Of a DNA stretch of 20,735 nt, positions 1 through 7,307 are shown one piece after another; positions within the stretch are counted from its first letter, which is position 1; every line of letters starts with the position of its first letter. Under the pieces are notes generated by a model, which saw only the letters and a program-made list of their open reading frames with translations, did no database searches and was not told the origin of the DNA. Source of the DNA: JASJBU01 sp039714735 (lineage in GTDB: Bacteria; Pseudomonadota; Gammaproteobacteria; Chromatiales; Chromatiaceae); the NCBI GenBank assembly GCA_039714735.1, contig JBDLIT010000071.1, forward strand, positions 1 to 20,735. Reading direction: 5' to 3'. The translations under genes were made by a program, and so were the position numbers.

Positions 1-132
1 GAACAACGCAGGAGCAGTTGTCGAAACAATCCCTGCCCTGTACGGCTCGCTGTTCTCGGGCTTCCTGCCCTTCACAGCATTTGTACGTCCCTGTACGGCA
101 CTAACTGAGGGTGATATCCAATCGATTACTAC
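1..132. other. non-coding or gene-end stretch with a short direct repeat
   Basis: No gene could be assigned here. An 11-bp direct repeat, CCCTGTACGGC, occurs at 36-46 and 89-99. Two forward frames stay open from the window edge, one to a TGA near 110 and another past 130, so the 3' end of a truncated gene cannot be excluded. The translations show no family I recognise. Confidence 0.25.
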
Positions 133-372
133 ATGCCAACCTATTTGATATATGAACATATTAGGAAAGCTATTGAAGCAGTTTTCAGTGGCAAAGACCC
201 AGGAATTAACTATATTTGCCCTGATCGTGGAACCATGCGATGTCCATCTTATGCCCAGAGTAGTCTTGTCCCGGCGGAGGGAATCGAATACACGGTGGAT
301 CTTCAGGCTCGCAACTGTGGTTCCTGTCCGCAAGCGACTAAGAACAGTGGATGGACCTATGAGCTCAAGTGA
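133..372 (+). CDS. hypothetical small Cys-containing protein (doubtful)
   Basis: This is a 79-residue ORF with four cysteines, arranged as one Cys near residue 29, one near residue 37, and a C-terminal CGSC pair. It has no signal peptide, membrane segment or domain that I recognise. No Shine-Dalgarno precedes the ATG, and a second frame is open over nearly the same bases, so it may not be translated. In its favour, it ends just before a strong inverted repeat at 403-430 that would suit the end of a transcript. It faces the leftward transporter gene. Function is unknown. Confidence 0.3.
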   Translation: MPTYLIYEHIRKAIEAVFSGKDPGINYICPDRGTMRCPSYAQSSLVPAEGIEYTVDLQARNCGSCPQATKNSGWTYELK

Positions 373-402
373 TTATCTCTGATGAGTTGAACCGGTTGAC
401 CA

Positions 403-430
403 AGCACGCCGCGCAATAGCGCGGCGTGCT
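403..430. terminator. 12-bp perfect hairpin between convergent genes
   Basis: AGCACGCCGCGC pairs perfectly with GCGCGGCGTGCT around an AATA loop. It lies 30 bases after the stop of the small ORF and 13 bases beyond the stop of the leftward transporter gene. A bidirectional transcription stop is the natural reading. Neither strand has a proper T tract after the stem, so it is not a textbook intrinsic terminator. It could instead be an mRNA 3'-end stabiliser. Confidence 0.5.
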
Positions 431-443
431 GTACAGTATTGAC

Positions 444-1787
444 TTAAAGATACCTAAAATAGACATACACGCTGCTGATCATGATGGACAGTATCATCAG
501 TGGAAAAGCCCCCAGCATGAATGGCAGGAAGCGGATGGGTTGGCCTGCTCGTTCGGCAAAGCCGGCAACAATCAGATTGGCGCTGGCGCCGATCAGACTA
601 CCGTTACCACCGAGACAGGAGCCGAGCGCCAAGGACCACCAGAGTGGCATCAGTTGATCTGCTCCACCGAAGGTGTCCGCCATGCTTTCGATCAGAGGAA
701 TCATGGTGGCCACGAAGGGTATGTTGTCGATAATCGCCGAGGCAACAGCCGAGACCCAGATGATGGAGATGGCGGTATTGGTCATATCCCCTCCGGTGAG
801 TTCTAGCACCTTGTTCGCCAGCATCTCCAGAAGGCCCGTGGTTTCCACGCCATAGACGACAATAAATAGGCCAATAAAGAAGAATATGGTGATCCACTCC
901 ACCTCGCAGAATGACTTGTGCACTTGTTTGGATTGGTCATCCGCCTGACGGGAAATGTTGTCCAGCACCAGTAGCAGTGCAGCGCCGAACATGGCGATGG
1001 TGGCCGGCTGCAGATTGAGTGTGTGGGCCATCATGAAACCCACTATCACCAAGGTCAGCACGAAGAGAGATTTTTTCAGCAGAAGGGAGTCTTGTATCGC
1101 GTCTATCTCTCGATATTTCATTACCTGCTGTCGATTCTCGTCGCTGGCGGTTAATTTTTTGCCCCAGATCAGATAGAGCGGGATCATGGTCACCGGCAAA
1201 ATAACCAGCACGATGGGTGCGAGATTGATCAGGAAGTCGTTGAAACTCAGACCGACGGCCGAGCCAATCATAATATTCGGCGGGTCGCCGATCAGGGTTG
1301 CGGTGCCACCGATGTTTGAGGCCAGGATCTCGGCGAACAGATAGGGATAAGCACTGATCTTGAGTGAATCAGTGATCAACAGGGTTACCGGAGCGATCAG
1401 CAGTACCGTAGTCACATTATCCAGCAGGGCGGAGAGTACAGCGGTCACCACCACCAGCATCACCAGTATGCCCCAGGGGTCGGCATTGACCTTTTTTGCC
1501 GACCAGATGGCCAGATACTGAAACACACCGGAGTTTTTGGTGATGCCGACGATCACCATCATGCCGGTGAGCAGCCCCAGGGTATTGAAATCCACCCCCT
1601 GAAAAGCGGCCTCCTGTGTCAGTACGCCACCCAGGATCATCAGACATGCGGCAGTGAGGGAGATGATCGCACGGTTCAATCGTTCAGTGACGATCAGCAC
1701 ATAAGTGAGTACAAAGAGTGTTCCGGCGAACCAGAGTGGATCCAGACCGAAGATAACCTCAGCTACCTGGGGGTGTGTGCCATGCAT
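444..1787 (-). CDS. ArsB/NhaD-type ion transporter (IT superfamily)
   Basis: This is a 447-residue inner-membrane transporter with about 11-12 hydrophobic segments and the internal two-fold repeat of the ion-transporter (ArsB/NhaD/SLC13-like) superfamily. The first half has LLDNVTTV and GGTATLIGDPPN (about residues 160-171). The second half has the matching IIDNIPFVATM and GGNGSLIGASAN. Family members move Na+/H+, arsenite or dicarboxylates; the substrate cannot be read from sequence, though NhaD-like Na+/H+ exchange is a fair guess. I chose the ATG at 1787 because GGAGG sits 8 bases upstream; a start at 1823 would overlap the upstream gene. The CBS gene ends 13 bases before it, so the two form an operon. 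Confidence 0.85.
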   Translation of the reverse strand: MHGTHPQVAEVIFGLDPLWFAGTLFVLTYVLIVTERLNRAIISLTAACLMILGGVLTQEAAFQGVDFNTLGLLTGMMVIVGITKNSGVFQYLAIWSAKKVNADPWGILVMLVVVTAVLSALLDNVTTVLLIAPVTLLITDSLKISAYPYLFAEILASNIGGTATLIGDPPNIMIGSAVGLSFNDFLINLAPIVLVILPVTMIPLYLIWGKKLTASDENRQQVMKYREIDAIQDSLLLKKSLFVLTLVIVGFMMAHTLNLQPATIAMFGAALLLVLDNISRQADDQSKQVHKSFCEVEWITIFFFIGLFIVVYGVETTGLLEMLANKVLELTGGDMTNTAISIIWVSAVASAIIDNIPFVATMIPLIESMADTFGGADQLMPLWWSLALGSCLGGNGSLIGASANLIVAGFAERAGQPIRFLPFMLGAFPLMILSIMISSVYVYFRYL

Positions 1788-1800
1788 TGCTGTTTCCTCC

Positions 1801-2253
1801 CTAGGCCAGCAGAATCTTCTCACCTACATCGAAGTAGGAGATCATACCAACCAGCTTACCTGTTCCTGGTGCGACTACCGGGATACTGATGCGTGTCCGG
1901 TACAGCAAAAGCAGGGTTTCCACCAGCGGTGTGTTGGGCGTCACCGTGGTGATATCACTGTGCATGCACAATGAGATGGGCTCGTTTTTGACTTCATTCA
2001 ACCTTTCGTGCAGGTCGTGCAGGGTTTCTTGGATGAAACCCACATTTTCCAGTCCAGACTCCATCATCACGGCTTTCGGCAATACCAGACGGAGTAGGCA
2101 GTTGACACCAAAGATGCCTAGATAGCGTCCCTCATCATCGACTACCGGCAGGGCGCGGTAGCGATTGTCCAAGATGTAATGGGCTGCGATTTTTATTGTG
2201 TCCGTCGCTTTGAGGACGGTAGGGTTGGGATCCATAATGGATTCAGCCGTCAT
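1801..2253 (-). CDS. two-CBS-domain regulatory protein
   Basis: This is a 150-residue soluble protein made of a CBS pair. The first copy begins at about residue 5 (SIMDPNPTVLKATDTI) and includes RYRALPVVDDEGRYLGIF. The second, from about residue 97, has DITTVTPNTPLVETLLLL and ISIPVVAPGTGKLVGMIS. CBS pairs usually bind adenine nucleotides and gate an attached or neighbouring enzyme or channel. GGAGG sits 8 bases before the ATG. The transporter gene follows after 13 bases with its own Shine-Dalgarno, so this protein probably senses energy or nucleotide state for that transporter. That functional link is inferred from gene order only. Confidence 0.85.
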   Translation of the reverse strand: MTAESIMDPNPTVLKATDTIKIAAHYILDNRYRALPVVDDEGRYLGIFGVNCLLRLVLPKAVMMESGLENVGFIQETLHDLHERLNEVKNEPISLCMHSDITTVTPNTPLVETLLLLYRTRISIPVVAPGTGKLVGMISYFDVGEKILLA

Positions 2254-2418
2254 ATTAATATACCTCCGTGCGAATACCTTTAAAGGTTTCGCTGCTCGAT
2301 TCTAAATTATTTTGTGACCTCGTAGACTAACTTACCCTATCACAATCACCCCGGCTCTAAATAGCCTTGTCATTGGCTAATGGGGGTAAAAAAATCTTTG
2401 TTTTATCGGTTCAAGTTT

Positions 2419-2447
2419 TTGTCACAGAGCCGTTATATAACTATGTT
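2419..2447 (+). promoter_or_regulatory. sigma-70-like promoter for the MFS transporter gene
   Basis: A TTGTCA -35 box (2419-2424) and a TATGTT -10 box (2442-2447) are separated by exactly 17 bases. They match consensus at 5/6 and 4/6 positions. Transcription would start near 2454, giving a short leader of about 24 bases before the ATG at 2478. This also argues against longer starts such as 2367, which would lie upstream of the promoter. Confidence 0.5.
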
Positions 2448-2477
2448 AGCCTCAGTCAATTTTTGCAGGATAAAAAG

Positions 2478-3791
2478 ATGTCGAGTAGTAAAAGTAGTCA
2501 TGGAATGTGGGTGATCTTTGGAGCTTTATTAATTCAGCTATCTCTTGGGGCAATCTATGCCTGGTCAGTATTTGCTAAACCCTTACAGGTTTCAGGTTGG
2601 TCGACAGCCGATACCCAATGGCCTTTCACTGTGGGTCTGGTGTCCTTCGCCCTGGTGATGGTCTATGCGGGACGTAAGCTCTATGTTTTCGGTCCCCGTA
2701 AACTGACCGCCGCCGGTGGTGTCATGTTGGGGGCCGGCTATCTGCTGGCCGGTGCGATGGGCGGCGAGAGTTTCTGGCCGACCCTGATTGGTGTCGGACT
2801 GCTGGGTGGCGCCGGTATCGGGCTTGGTTACGTGGTCCCCATAGCGGTCGGTATGCAATGGTTCCCGGATAAGAAAGGCCTGATCACCGGCGTGGCGGTG
2901 GCTGGATTTGGTCTGGGCGCCATGATCTGGGTAAAGCTCGCAGGCACCTGGGGCGGCCTGATCGTTGACTTCGGTATCGGCAACACCTTCATGATCTATG
3001 GCGGCATCTTGATGGTCTTGGTATTGATCGGCAGCCTGTGGATGACCTTCCCACCTGAGTTTGTTCCGCCGAAACCGGAGCAGAAGGGCGGTAAGTACGA
3101 CTTCCGCAACGAAGAAATGATTCGTACAACTCAATATTGGTCGATCTTCTCCACCTTCGCCATCGGCGCCACCGCCGGTTTGATGTGTATCGGCCTGATG
3201 AAGCAGTTTCCGAGTCAGGCCCTCACAGCATCCGGCATGACCGAGGCGCTGGCCGACGCCACCGCCGGTACTGCGATGGTCATCTTCGCCATCGCCAATG
3301 CAATAGGCCGTATCGGTTGGGGCAAGATCAGTGACATGATCGGACACGCGGTCAACTGCGACCATAGCGGGCGTAGGATCTCACTGGTCATCATGGCTGC
3401 CAGTCAGGGTTTTTTTGTGATTGGCTTTCCCTATATGGCCGGTTATGAATATTCGCTTTATCTGTTCGCCGCCCTCATCGGCTTCAACTTCGGCGGCAAC
3501 TTCGCGCTGTTTCCCGCGATCACCACCGACACCTTCGGCCACAAGTTCTTCGGTCAGAACTACGGTTACGTATTTCTCGCCTACGGTCTGGGAGGCACCG
3601 TCGGACCCATGCTCGGTGGATATCTGGGCGACATGAATAACTACCTGCTCGCCTTCATCATCACCGGTGTCTTGAGCCTGATCGCGGCAATCATCATCTC
3701 CACGGTCAAGATCCCCACCAAGAGCCAGAAAGAGGAAGGTCCTGTCGAGATACAAGCGAGCACCCGGCCCAGCACGGTAGCAGCGGATTAA
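2478..3791 (+). CDS. OFA-family MFS transporter (oxalate/formate antiporter-like)
   Basis: This is a 437-residue major facilitator with about 12 membrane segments. The first segment carries GAIYAWSVFAKPL, typical of the oxalate/formate antiporter (OFA) family. Family members exchange or take up small carboxylates such as oxalate, formate, lactate or pyruvate; the substrate here is not determined. The C-terminal tail from about residue 415 is hydrophilic (PTKSQKEEGP) and cytosolic. The start at 2478 is chosen because AGGA lies 7 bases upstream and the protein then begins with a short polar tail before the first membrane segment. The gene has its own promoter at 2419-2447 and diverges from the CBS/transporter operon. 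A GC-rich hairpin follows the stop. Confidence 0.85.
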   Translation: MSSSKSSHGMWVIFGALLIQLSLGAIYAWSVFAKPLQVSGWSTADTQWPFTVGLVSFALVMVYAGRKLYVFGPRKLTAAGGVMLGAGYLLAGAMGGESFWPTLIGVGLLGGAGIGLGYVVPIAVGMQWFPDKKGLITGVAVAGFGLGAMIWVKLAGTWGGLIVDFGIGNTFMIYGGILMVLVLIGSLWMTFPPEFVPPKPEQKGGKYDFRNEEMIRTTQYWSIFSTFAIGATAGLMCIGLMKQFPSQALTASGMTEALADATAGTAMVIFAIANAIGRIGWGKISDMIGHAVNCDHSGRRISLVIMAASQGFFVIGFPYMAGYEYSLYLFAALIGFNFGGNFALFPAITTDTFGHKFFGQNYGYVFLAYGLGGTVGPMLGGYLGDMNNYLLAFIITGVLSLIAAIIISTVKIPTKSQKEEGPVEIQASTRPSTVAAD

Positions 3792-3801
3792 ATTATCTTT
3801 A

Positions 3802-3828
3802 CCACCTTCCCCCGGCGGGGGAAGGTGG
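3802..3828. repeat. 12-bp GC-rich palindrome after the OFA gene
   Basis: CCACCTTCCCCC pairs perfectly with GGGGGAAGGTGG around a GGC loop, starting 10 bases after the transporter stop. It may end or stabilise the transporter mRNA, but no T run follows. A related C-rich/G-rich hairpin occurs at 14410-14430, so it may be a dispersed repeat of the host genome rather than a dedicated terminator. Confidence 0.5.
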
Positions 3829-3840
3829 GTCGCCAATTGG

Positions 3841-3881
3841 GTAGGATGCGGTGAGGCATGAACCGCATCAATCGCGACACG
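3841..3881 (+). repeat. REP-like element, left copy
   Basis: It begins with GTAG, followed by an 8-bp perfect palindrome (GATGCGGT at 3845-3852 with ACCGCATC at 3862-3869, 9-base loop) and the tail AATCGCGACACG. A GTAG tetranucleotide next to a hairpin is the known layout of REP sequences recognised by RAYT transposases. It sits 31 bases upstream of the RAYT gene and recurs at 4534-4575 and, inverted, at 4486-4519. Confidence 0.75.
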
Positions 3882-3912
3882 CCCCCACTCAGGTATTGAA
3901 AAGCAAAGCCTG

Positions 3913-4443
3913 ATGACCAACTACCGCAGAGCATTCGCCAAAGGCGGTACCTACTTCTTCACCGTCAACTGTGCCGTGCGTCAGGGTAACCGTCTATTGA
4001 TCAACCACGTCGATGTGTTGCGGAATAGCTTTCGCAAGGTCAAGCAAGCTCATCCGTTCGAGATCGATGCCATTGTTGTTCTTCCTGATCACTTGCATTG
4101 CATTTGGACCCTGCCGCCGGGCGATGTGGATTACCAAACACGTTGGGCTCTGATAAAGGCAGGGTTCTCTCGTTCGATAGCTTCTGTCGAAAGACGCTCA
4201 GAAAGCCGGAAAAAGCGAGGCGAGCGGGGCATCTGGCAACGCCGGTATTGGGAACACCTGATACGCGACGAGCGGGATCTCGAGCGGCATGTCGATTACA
4301 TCCATTGGAATTCGGTCAAGCATGGTTGGGTGGAACGAGTCAGTGATTGGCCGTATTCCAGCTTCCATGCGTATATGCGACGCGGTGTTTATCCGGTAGA
4401 TTGGGCATGTGAACCAGGGGAAACGATAGATGGTGGAGAATGA
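3913..4443 (+). CDS. REP-associated tyrosine transposase (RAYT, Y1/IS200-like)
   Basis: This is a 176-residue Y1 HUH nuclease of the TnpA_REP family. Visible marks are the N-terminal NYRRAFAKGGTYFFTVN, the metal-binding HUH-type motif in LPDHLHCIW (about residues 57-65), WQRRYWEHLIRDERD, and the catalytic-tyrosine segment VDYIHWNSVKHGW. Length and motif order are normal, so it appears intact. RAYTs cut and join single-stranded REP hairpins and are thought to spread REP elements; they are usually single-copy, vertically kept genes. GTAG-headed repeats lie 31 bases upstream and 42-132 bases downstream, fitting a RAYT with cognate REPs. No clear Shine-Dalgarno precedes the ATG. Confidence 0.88.
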   Translation: MTNYRRAFAKGGTYFFTVNCAVRQGNRLLINHVDVLRNSFRKVKQAHPFEIDAIVVLPDHLHCIWTLPPGDVDYQTRWALIKAGFSRSIASVERRSESRKKRGERGIWQRRYWEHLIRDERDLERHVDYIHWNSVKHGWVERVSDWPYSSFHAYMRRGVYPVDWACEPGETIDGGE

Positions 4444-4485
4444 CAAGTTTGGTCTGGTTCATGATTTACAATGTTGATCTTTGCT

Positions 4486-4519
4486 CGATTGATGCGGTTC
4501 GTTCCTCACCACATTCTAC
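4486..4519 (-). repeat. REP-like element, inverted right copy
   Basis: Read on the minus strand this starts with GTAG (4519-4516), then AATGTGGTGAGG, a short spacer, and AACCGCATCAATCG. It is the reverse-oriented partner of the copy at 4534-4575, 14 bases away. Together they form a long imperfect inverted pair like the BIME pairs made by E. coli REPs. It begins 42 bases after the RAYT stop. Confidence 0.72.
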
Positions 4520-4533
4520 ATTCTGTGAATTAC

Positions 4534-4575
4534 GTAGGATGTGGTGAGCTTGCGAACCGCATCAATCGCGGCACG
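4534..4575 (+). repeat. REP-like element, direct right copy
   Basis: GTAGGATGTGGTGAG, a variable loop, then AACCGCATCAATCGCGGCACG. It matches the left copy at 3841-3881 nearly base for base outside the loop. One stem difference (T for C in GATGTGGT) keeps pairing in RNA as G-U. With the inverted copy next to it, this brackets the RAYT gene. Confidence 0.75.
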
Positions 4576-4630
4576 ATCCAACAGATGTAGATTTGAACGC
4601 CATCAGCTGGATTGTCCCAACCTGTTGTCA

Positions 4631-5079
4631 CTAAATCATAAACCGCCCATCATCCATGCTGCGCACCTGGCCCAGGGTTGAGAGGGTTTCCAACAGTTCC
4701 TGCACCCGGTCGGTGCGGGCGCGTTTGAACTGGCGGGCGATCTGCTCGGTGCTGGCGGGGCCGGGTTGTCTCTCCAGGGATTCGCGCACCGCCTGAACCT
4801 GATCGGGGATCGATTTCGGCCAGCTCAGCTTGGCCTTGCTCGACGCATGTCTGGGCGAGGCCGCCCAAACTCCCACCATTTTTCCGAAAAACGAGCATCT
4901 TTCTTTTGATCTCGTTCCGGTTTCACATGATCATGGAGCCATTGATAAACCTCCGGGAAGTTCTGTGACACCTGATCAGGCTTCATTTTATCCTCTGCGG
5001 TCATCTGCACGGACCTTTCGCTCTTTTGATTTCTGCCAATGCGGATTTCCATGTAGAATCCCCAGCTTTGTTTTAACAC
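4631..5079 (-). pseudogene. remnant of a type IIG-like DNA methyltransferase, deleted and frameshifted
   Basis: Two overlapping minus-strand frames hold pieces of one family. The frame ending at 4825 has FPEVYQWLHDHVKPERDQ and KWWEFGRPRPDM, typical of the middle of Eco57I-like class I SAM-dependent methyltransferases of type IIG systems. The frame from about 4850 to 4631 holds a C-terminal winged-helix-like tail: WPKSIPDQVQAV, TEQIARQFKRAR, ELLETLSTLGQV. In intact relatives a long target-recognition region separates these blocks. Here they meet within some 15 codons and are out of frame, so an internal deletion plus frameshift has occurred. The N-terminal catalytic half is also gone. Its 5' end abuts the yajQ leader. 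Family assignment is from remembered motifs. Confidence 0.65.
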
Positions 5080-5098
5080 AGAGTCCTCAGGGGAAGTT

Positions 5099-5581
5099 AT
5101 GCCATCTTTCGATATCGTTTCTGAAGTGGATATTCAGGAAGTCCGCAATGCAGTGGATCAAGCCAACCGTGAGATCGACACTCGTTTTGACTTCAAAGGA
5201 GTGGATGCGAAATTCGAGCAAAGCGAGACGGAGATCACTCTGAGGGCGGAGCAGGAGTTCCAATTAGGCCAGATGATGGATATTTTGCGCCAAAAACTGG
5301 TCAAACGGAAAGTTGATATTGTCTGTATGGATATCAGGGACCCGGAGACGAGCCTCAATGCGGCCCGTCAACTGGTTGTGATCAAACAGGGTATCGACAC
5401 GGTTACCGCCAAAAAAATGGTCAAGGAGATCAAGGCCGGCAAGATCAAGGTGCAGGCGCAGATTCAGGGAGAGCAGGTGCGGGTGACTGGTAAAAAACGG
5501 GATGATCTGCAGCAGGTCATTAACATGATGCGGGACGCGGACTATGATCTGCCCCTGCAGTTTCAGAATTTTCGGGATTAA
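5099..5581 (+). CDS. yajQ: YajQ family nucleotide-binding protein
   Basis: This is a 160-residue full-length YajQ/DUF520 protein starting MPSFDIVSEVD and carrying the family blocks REIDTRFDFKG, VKEIKAGKIKVQAQIQGEQV and RVTGKKRDDLQ. The fold is two ferredoxin-like RNA-binding-type domains. Family members bind nucleic acid or nucleotides, and the Xanthomonas relative binds cyclic di-GMP; whether this one does is not visible. AGGGGA lies a few bases before the ATG. The dsbC-like gene starts 3 bases after the stop, so the two are co-transcribed. Any promoter must lie within the remnant methyltransferase to its left. It is a highly conserved cytosolic protein. Confidence 0.93.
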   Translation: MPSFDIVSEVDIQEVRNAVDQANREIDTRFDFKGVDAKFEQSETEITLRAEQEFQLGQMMDILRQKLVKRKVDIVCMDIRDPETSLNAARQLVVIKQGIDTVTAKKMVKEIKAGKIKVQAQIQGEQVRVTGKKRDDLQQVINMMRDADYDLPLQFQNFRD

Positions 5582-5584
5582 TCA

Positions 5585-6349
5585 ATGAATCAATATAAAG
5601 AAAAGGCCATCAGACTGGCCGGTGTGGTGTCAGTAGCGGCTACGATGGCATTCAGTGGAGGATATGTCTCACTCGTCCAGGCGGAGGAGTCGGCGGAGAT
5701 CAAGCAGGTTCGCGAAGGGGTCGGCAAATTGATCTCCGGCGGGCAGCCTGACAGCATCGAACCATCTGCAGTGAGTGGGCTCTATGAGGTCATGATTGGC
5801 GCACAGGTCTATTATGTCAGTAAGGACGGCAAGTACCTGTTGACCGGCAAATTGTACGATATCGAGAACAAGGTGGACCTCACCACGCCAAAGCTTGCCA
5901 AGGTCAAGATCAAGGCGATCGAGGCGATTGGTGAGGATAATATGATCATATTCGCGCCCGAAGATTACAAACATACAGTCACTGTGTTTACCGATATCGA
6001 TTGTGGTTATTGCCGAAAATTGCATAAAGAGATCGATCAGTACAATAAGCTCGGTATTCGGGTGCGTTATCTGATGTTCCCCCGTGCGGGTATCGGTAGC
6101 CCGTCATACGACAAGGCGGTTTCAGTCTGGTGCTCCGATAACCAGCAGGAGGCTATGACACTTTCCAAGGCAGGCAAGGATATTGACAAGAAGACTTGTG
6201 AGAACCCGGTCAAGTCGCATTATGAGCTGGGTCAGGCGGTGGGTGTAACAGGAACCCCAGCGCTGTTTTTCGATGATGGGGAATTGCTGCCTGGTTATCT
6301 TCCGGCAGCTCGCCTGATGTCTTACTTTCAGAAGAAGGAAGCTAAATAA
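5585..6349 (+). CDS. dsbC: DsbC-like periplasmic thiol:disulfide isomerase
   Basis: This is a 254-residue secreted protein. A Sec signal peptide occupies residues 1 to about 33 (charged start, hydrophobic LAGVVSVAATMAF, cleavage after VQA). Next comes the N-terminal dimerisation domain (about 35-110), then a thioredoxin fold with the active site CGYC at 140-143 and the cis-proline loop GVTGTPALFF at about 220-229. A second Cys pair, C183 and C205, matches the structural disulfide of DsbC. Its role is to shuffle wrong disulfides in periplasmic proteins, kept reduced by DsbD. It lies 3 bases after yajQ and a strong intrinsic terminator follows. Symbol assigned by family; DsbG is less likely given the active-site sequence. 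Confidence 0.9.
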   Translation: MNQYKEKAIRLAGVVSVAATMAFSGGYVSLVQAEESAEIKQVREGVGKLISGGQPDSIEPSAVSGLYEVMIGAQVYYVSKDGKYLLTGKLYDIENKVDLTTPKLAKVKIKAIEAIGEDNMIIFAPEDYKHTVTVFTDIDCGYCRKLHKEIDQYNKLGIRVRYLMFPRAGIGSPSYDKAVSVWCSDNQQEAMTLSKAGKDIDKKTCENPVKSHYELGQAVGVTGTPALFFDDGELLPGYLPAARLMSYFQKKEAK

Positions 6350-6379
6350 AAAGTTAAGTATCAATAGGTTGAGCAAATG

Positions 6380-6404
6380 AAGGGGGCTGCGGCCCCCTTT
6401 TTTT
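6380..6404 (+). terminator. rho-independent terminator after the yajQ-dsbC operon
   Basis: AAGGGGGC pairs perfectly with GCCCCCTT around a TGCG loop, and the second arm runs straight into a T tract ending at 6404. It begins 30 bases after the dsbC-like stop and before the phosphatase gene. It is a textbook intrinsic terminator. Confidence 0.92.
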
Positions 6405-6526
6405 ATGTTCGGATGGCAGCTATCCGCTCTTGGATAAGGTTTTGCCATGCCGAGCTTAAGAATCCACTTCTGCTGCCGCTAAAACCGCTTGGATAGGTAT
6501 TGTTAGTGAATTCTAGGGAGGGCTCC

Positions 6527-7288
6527 TTGTCGGTATCGAAACTTGAGGTTGCCATGCGTACGGACCAGGGTGTGGTTCGTAAGAATAATGAAGATGCAGT
6601 CGGTGGTGATCTCTCGGCAGGCCTGGTCATCCTCGCGGATGGCATGGGTGGCGCCAATGCCGGTGAAGTGGCAAGCAATCTGGCCATGGATCTGTTGGTC
6701 AATGAATTGGTGGTGTCACGGGAACCAGCCGCCAAAGATCTGGATCATGACGATCTGCTGGAAGCCATGGGCAGAGTGAATCACGCGATTCTGGATCTCG
6801 CGCAAAATGTGCCTGAATACCATGGAATGGGCACCACACTGATCATGGGTCTGTATCAGCAGGATATCCTGACCTATGCGCATGTCGGTGATTCACGTCT
6901 CTATCGATTCAGGCATGGAGTACTGGATGCGCTGACCCGGGACCATACACTGATCCAGGAATTGGTCGAGCTGGGAGAGTTCAAATCGTTGGATGAGGCA
7001 ATGCTTGCCGGAGTTTCACAAAATATACTGACTCGCGCCTTCGGCTCGGAAGCCGACGTCCAGGTTGATATTGCCAATATTAAGCTATCCGCAGGTGACC
7101 TATTTCTATTCTGTTCTGATGGGTTGACTAATATGGTTTCCGAGACGGAGATCCAGCAGATTCTTGAACAGGAGAGTATTGACCTTATGCCCCAGGTCGA
7201 TGCACTGATTAATAAAGCATGCACAAACGGAGGTGCAGATAATGTCTCAGTTATCCTTGTCAGGTTCATTGACAGTGACAAAAGTTAA
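6527..7288 (+). CDS. PP2C-type serine/threonine protein phosphatase
   Basis: This is a 253-residue cytosolic PPM/PP2C phosphatase (Stp/PrpC type). Metal-binding and catalytic motifs are in order: RTDQGVVRKNNEDA (residues 11-24), LADGMGGANAGE (36-47, metal aspartate in DGMGG), GMGTTLI, HVGDSRLYRF, TRDHTL, FCSDGL and GADNVSVILV near the end. No membrane segment is present. I chose the TTG at 6527 because AGGGAGGG sits 4 bases upstream and this gives the usual short N-terminus; another TTG at 6500 adds 9 residues but lacks a ribosome site. The FHA gene follows after 19 bases. This pairing usually belongs to a Ser/Thr kinase circuit, but no kinase is in the window. Confidence 0.92.
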   Translation: MSVSKLEVAMRTDQGVVRKNNEDAVGGDLSAGLVILADGMGGANAGEVASNLAMDLLVNELVVSREPAAKDLDHDDLLEAMGRVNHAILDLAQNVPEYHGMGTTLIMGLYQQDILTYAHVGDSRLYRFRHGVLDALTRDHTLIQELVELGEFKSLDEAMLAGVSQNILTRAFGSEADVQVDIANIKLSAGDLFLFCSDGLTNMVSETEIQQILEQESIDLMPQVDALINKACTNGGADNVSVILVRFIDSDKS

Positions 7289-7307
7289 TAAAAAAGGTGC
7301 ATAAGAG

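Noticed and set aside
2312..2345. TTGTGA and TCACAA arms suggesting a CRP site
   Set aside because: The arms are 22 bases apart, while a CRP site needs 6 bases between TGTGA and TCACA.
2592..3365. 257-residue minus-strand ORF antisense to the OFA transporter
   Set aside because: Its composition is typical of an antisense shadow (many His, Asp, Gly) and the plus-strand protein is clearly a real MFS transporter.
4650..4898. 82-residue minus-strand ORF in the methyltransferase stub
   Set aside because: It is a third frame of the same remnant with a Gly/Pro/Arg-rich, low-information translation; the family signal is in the other two frames.
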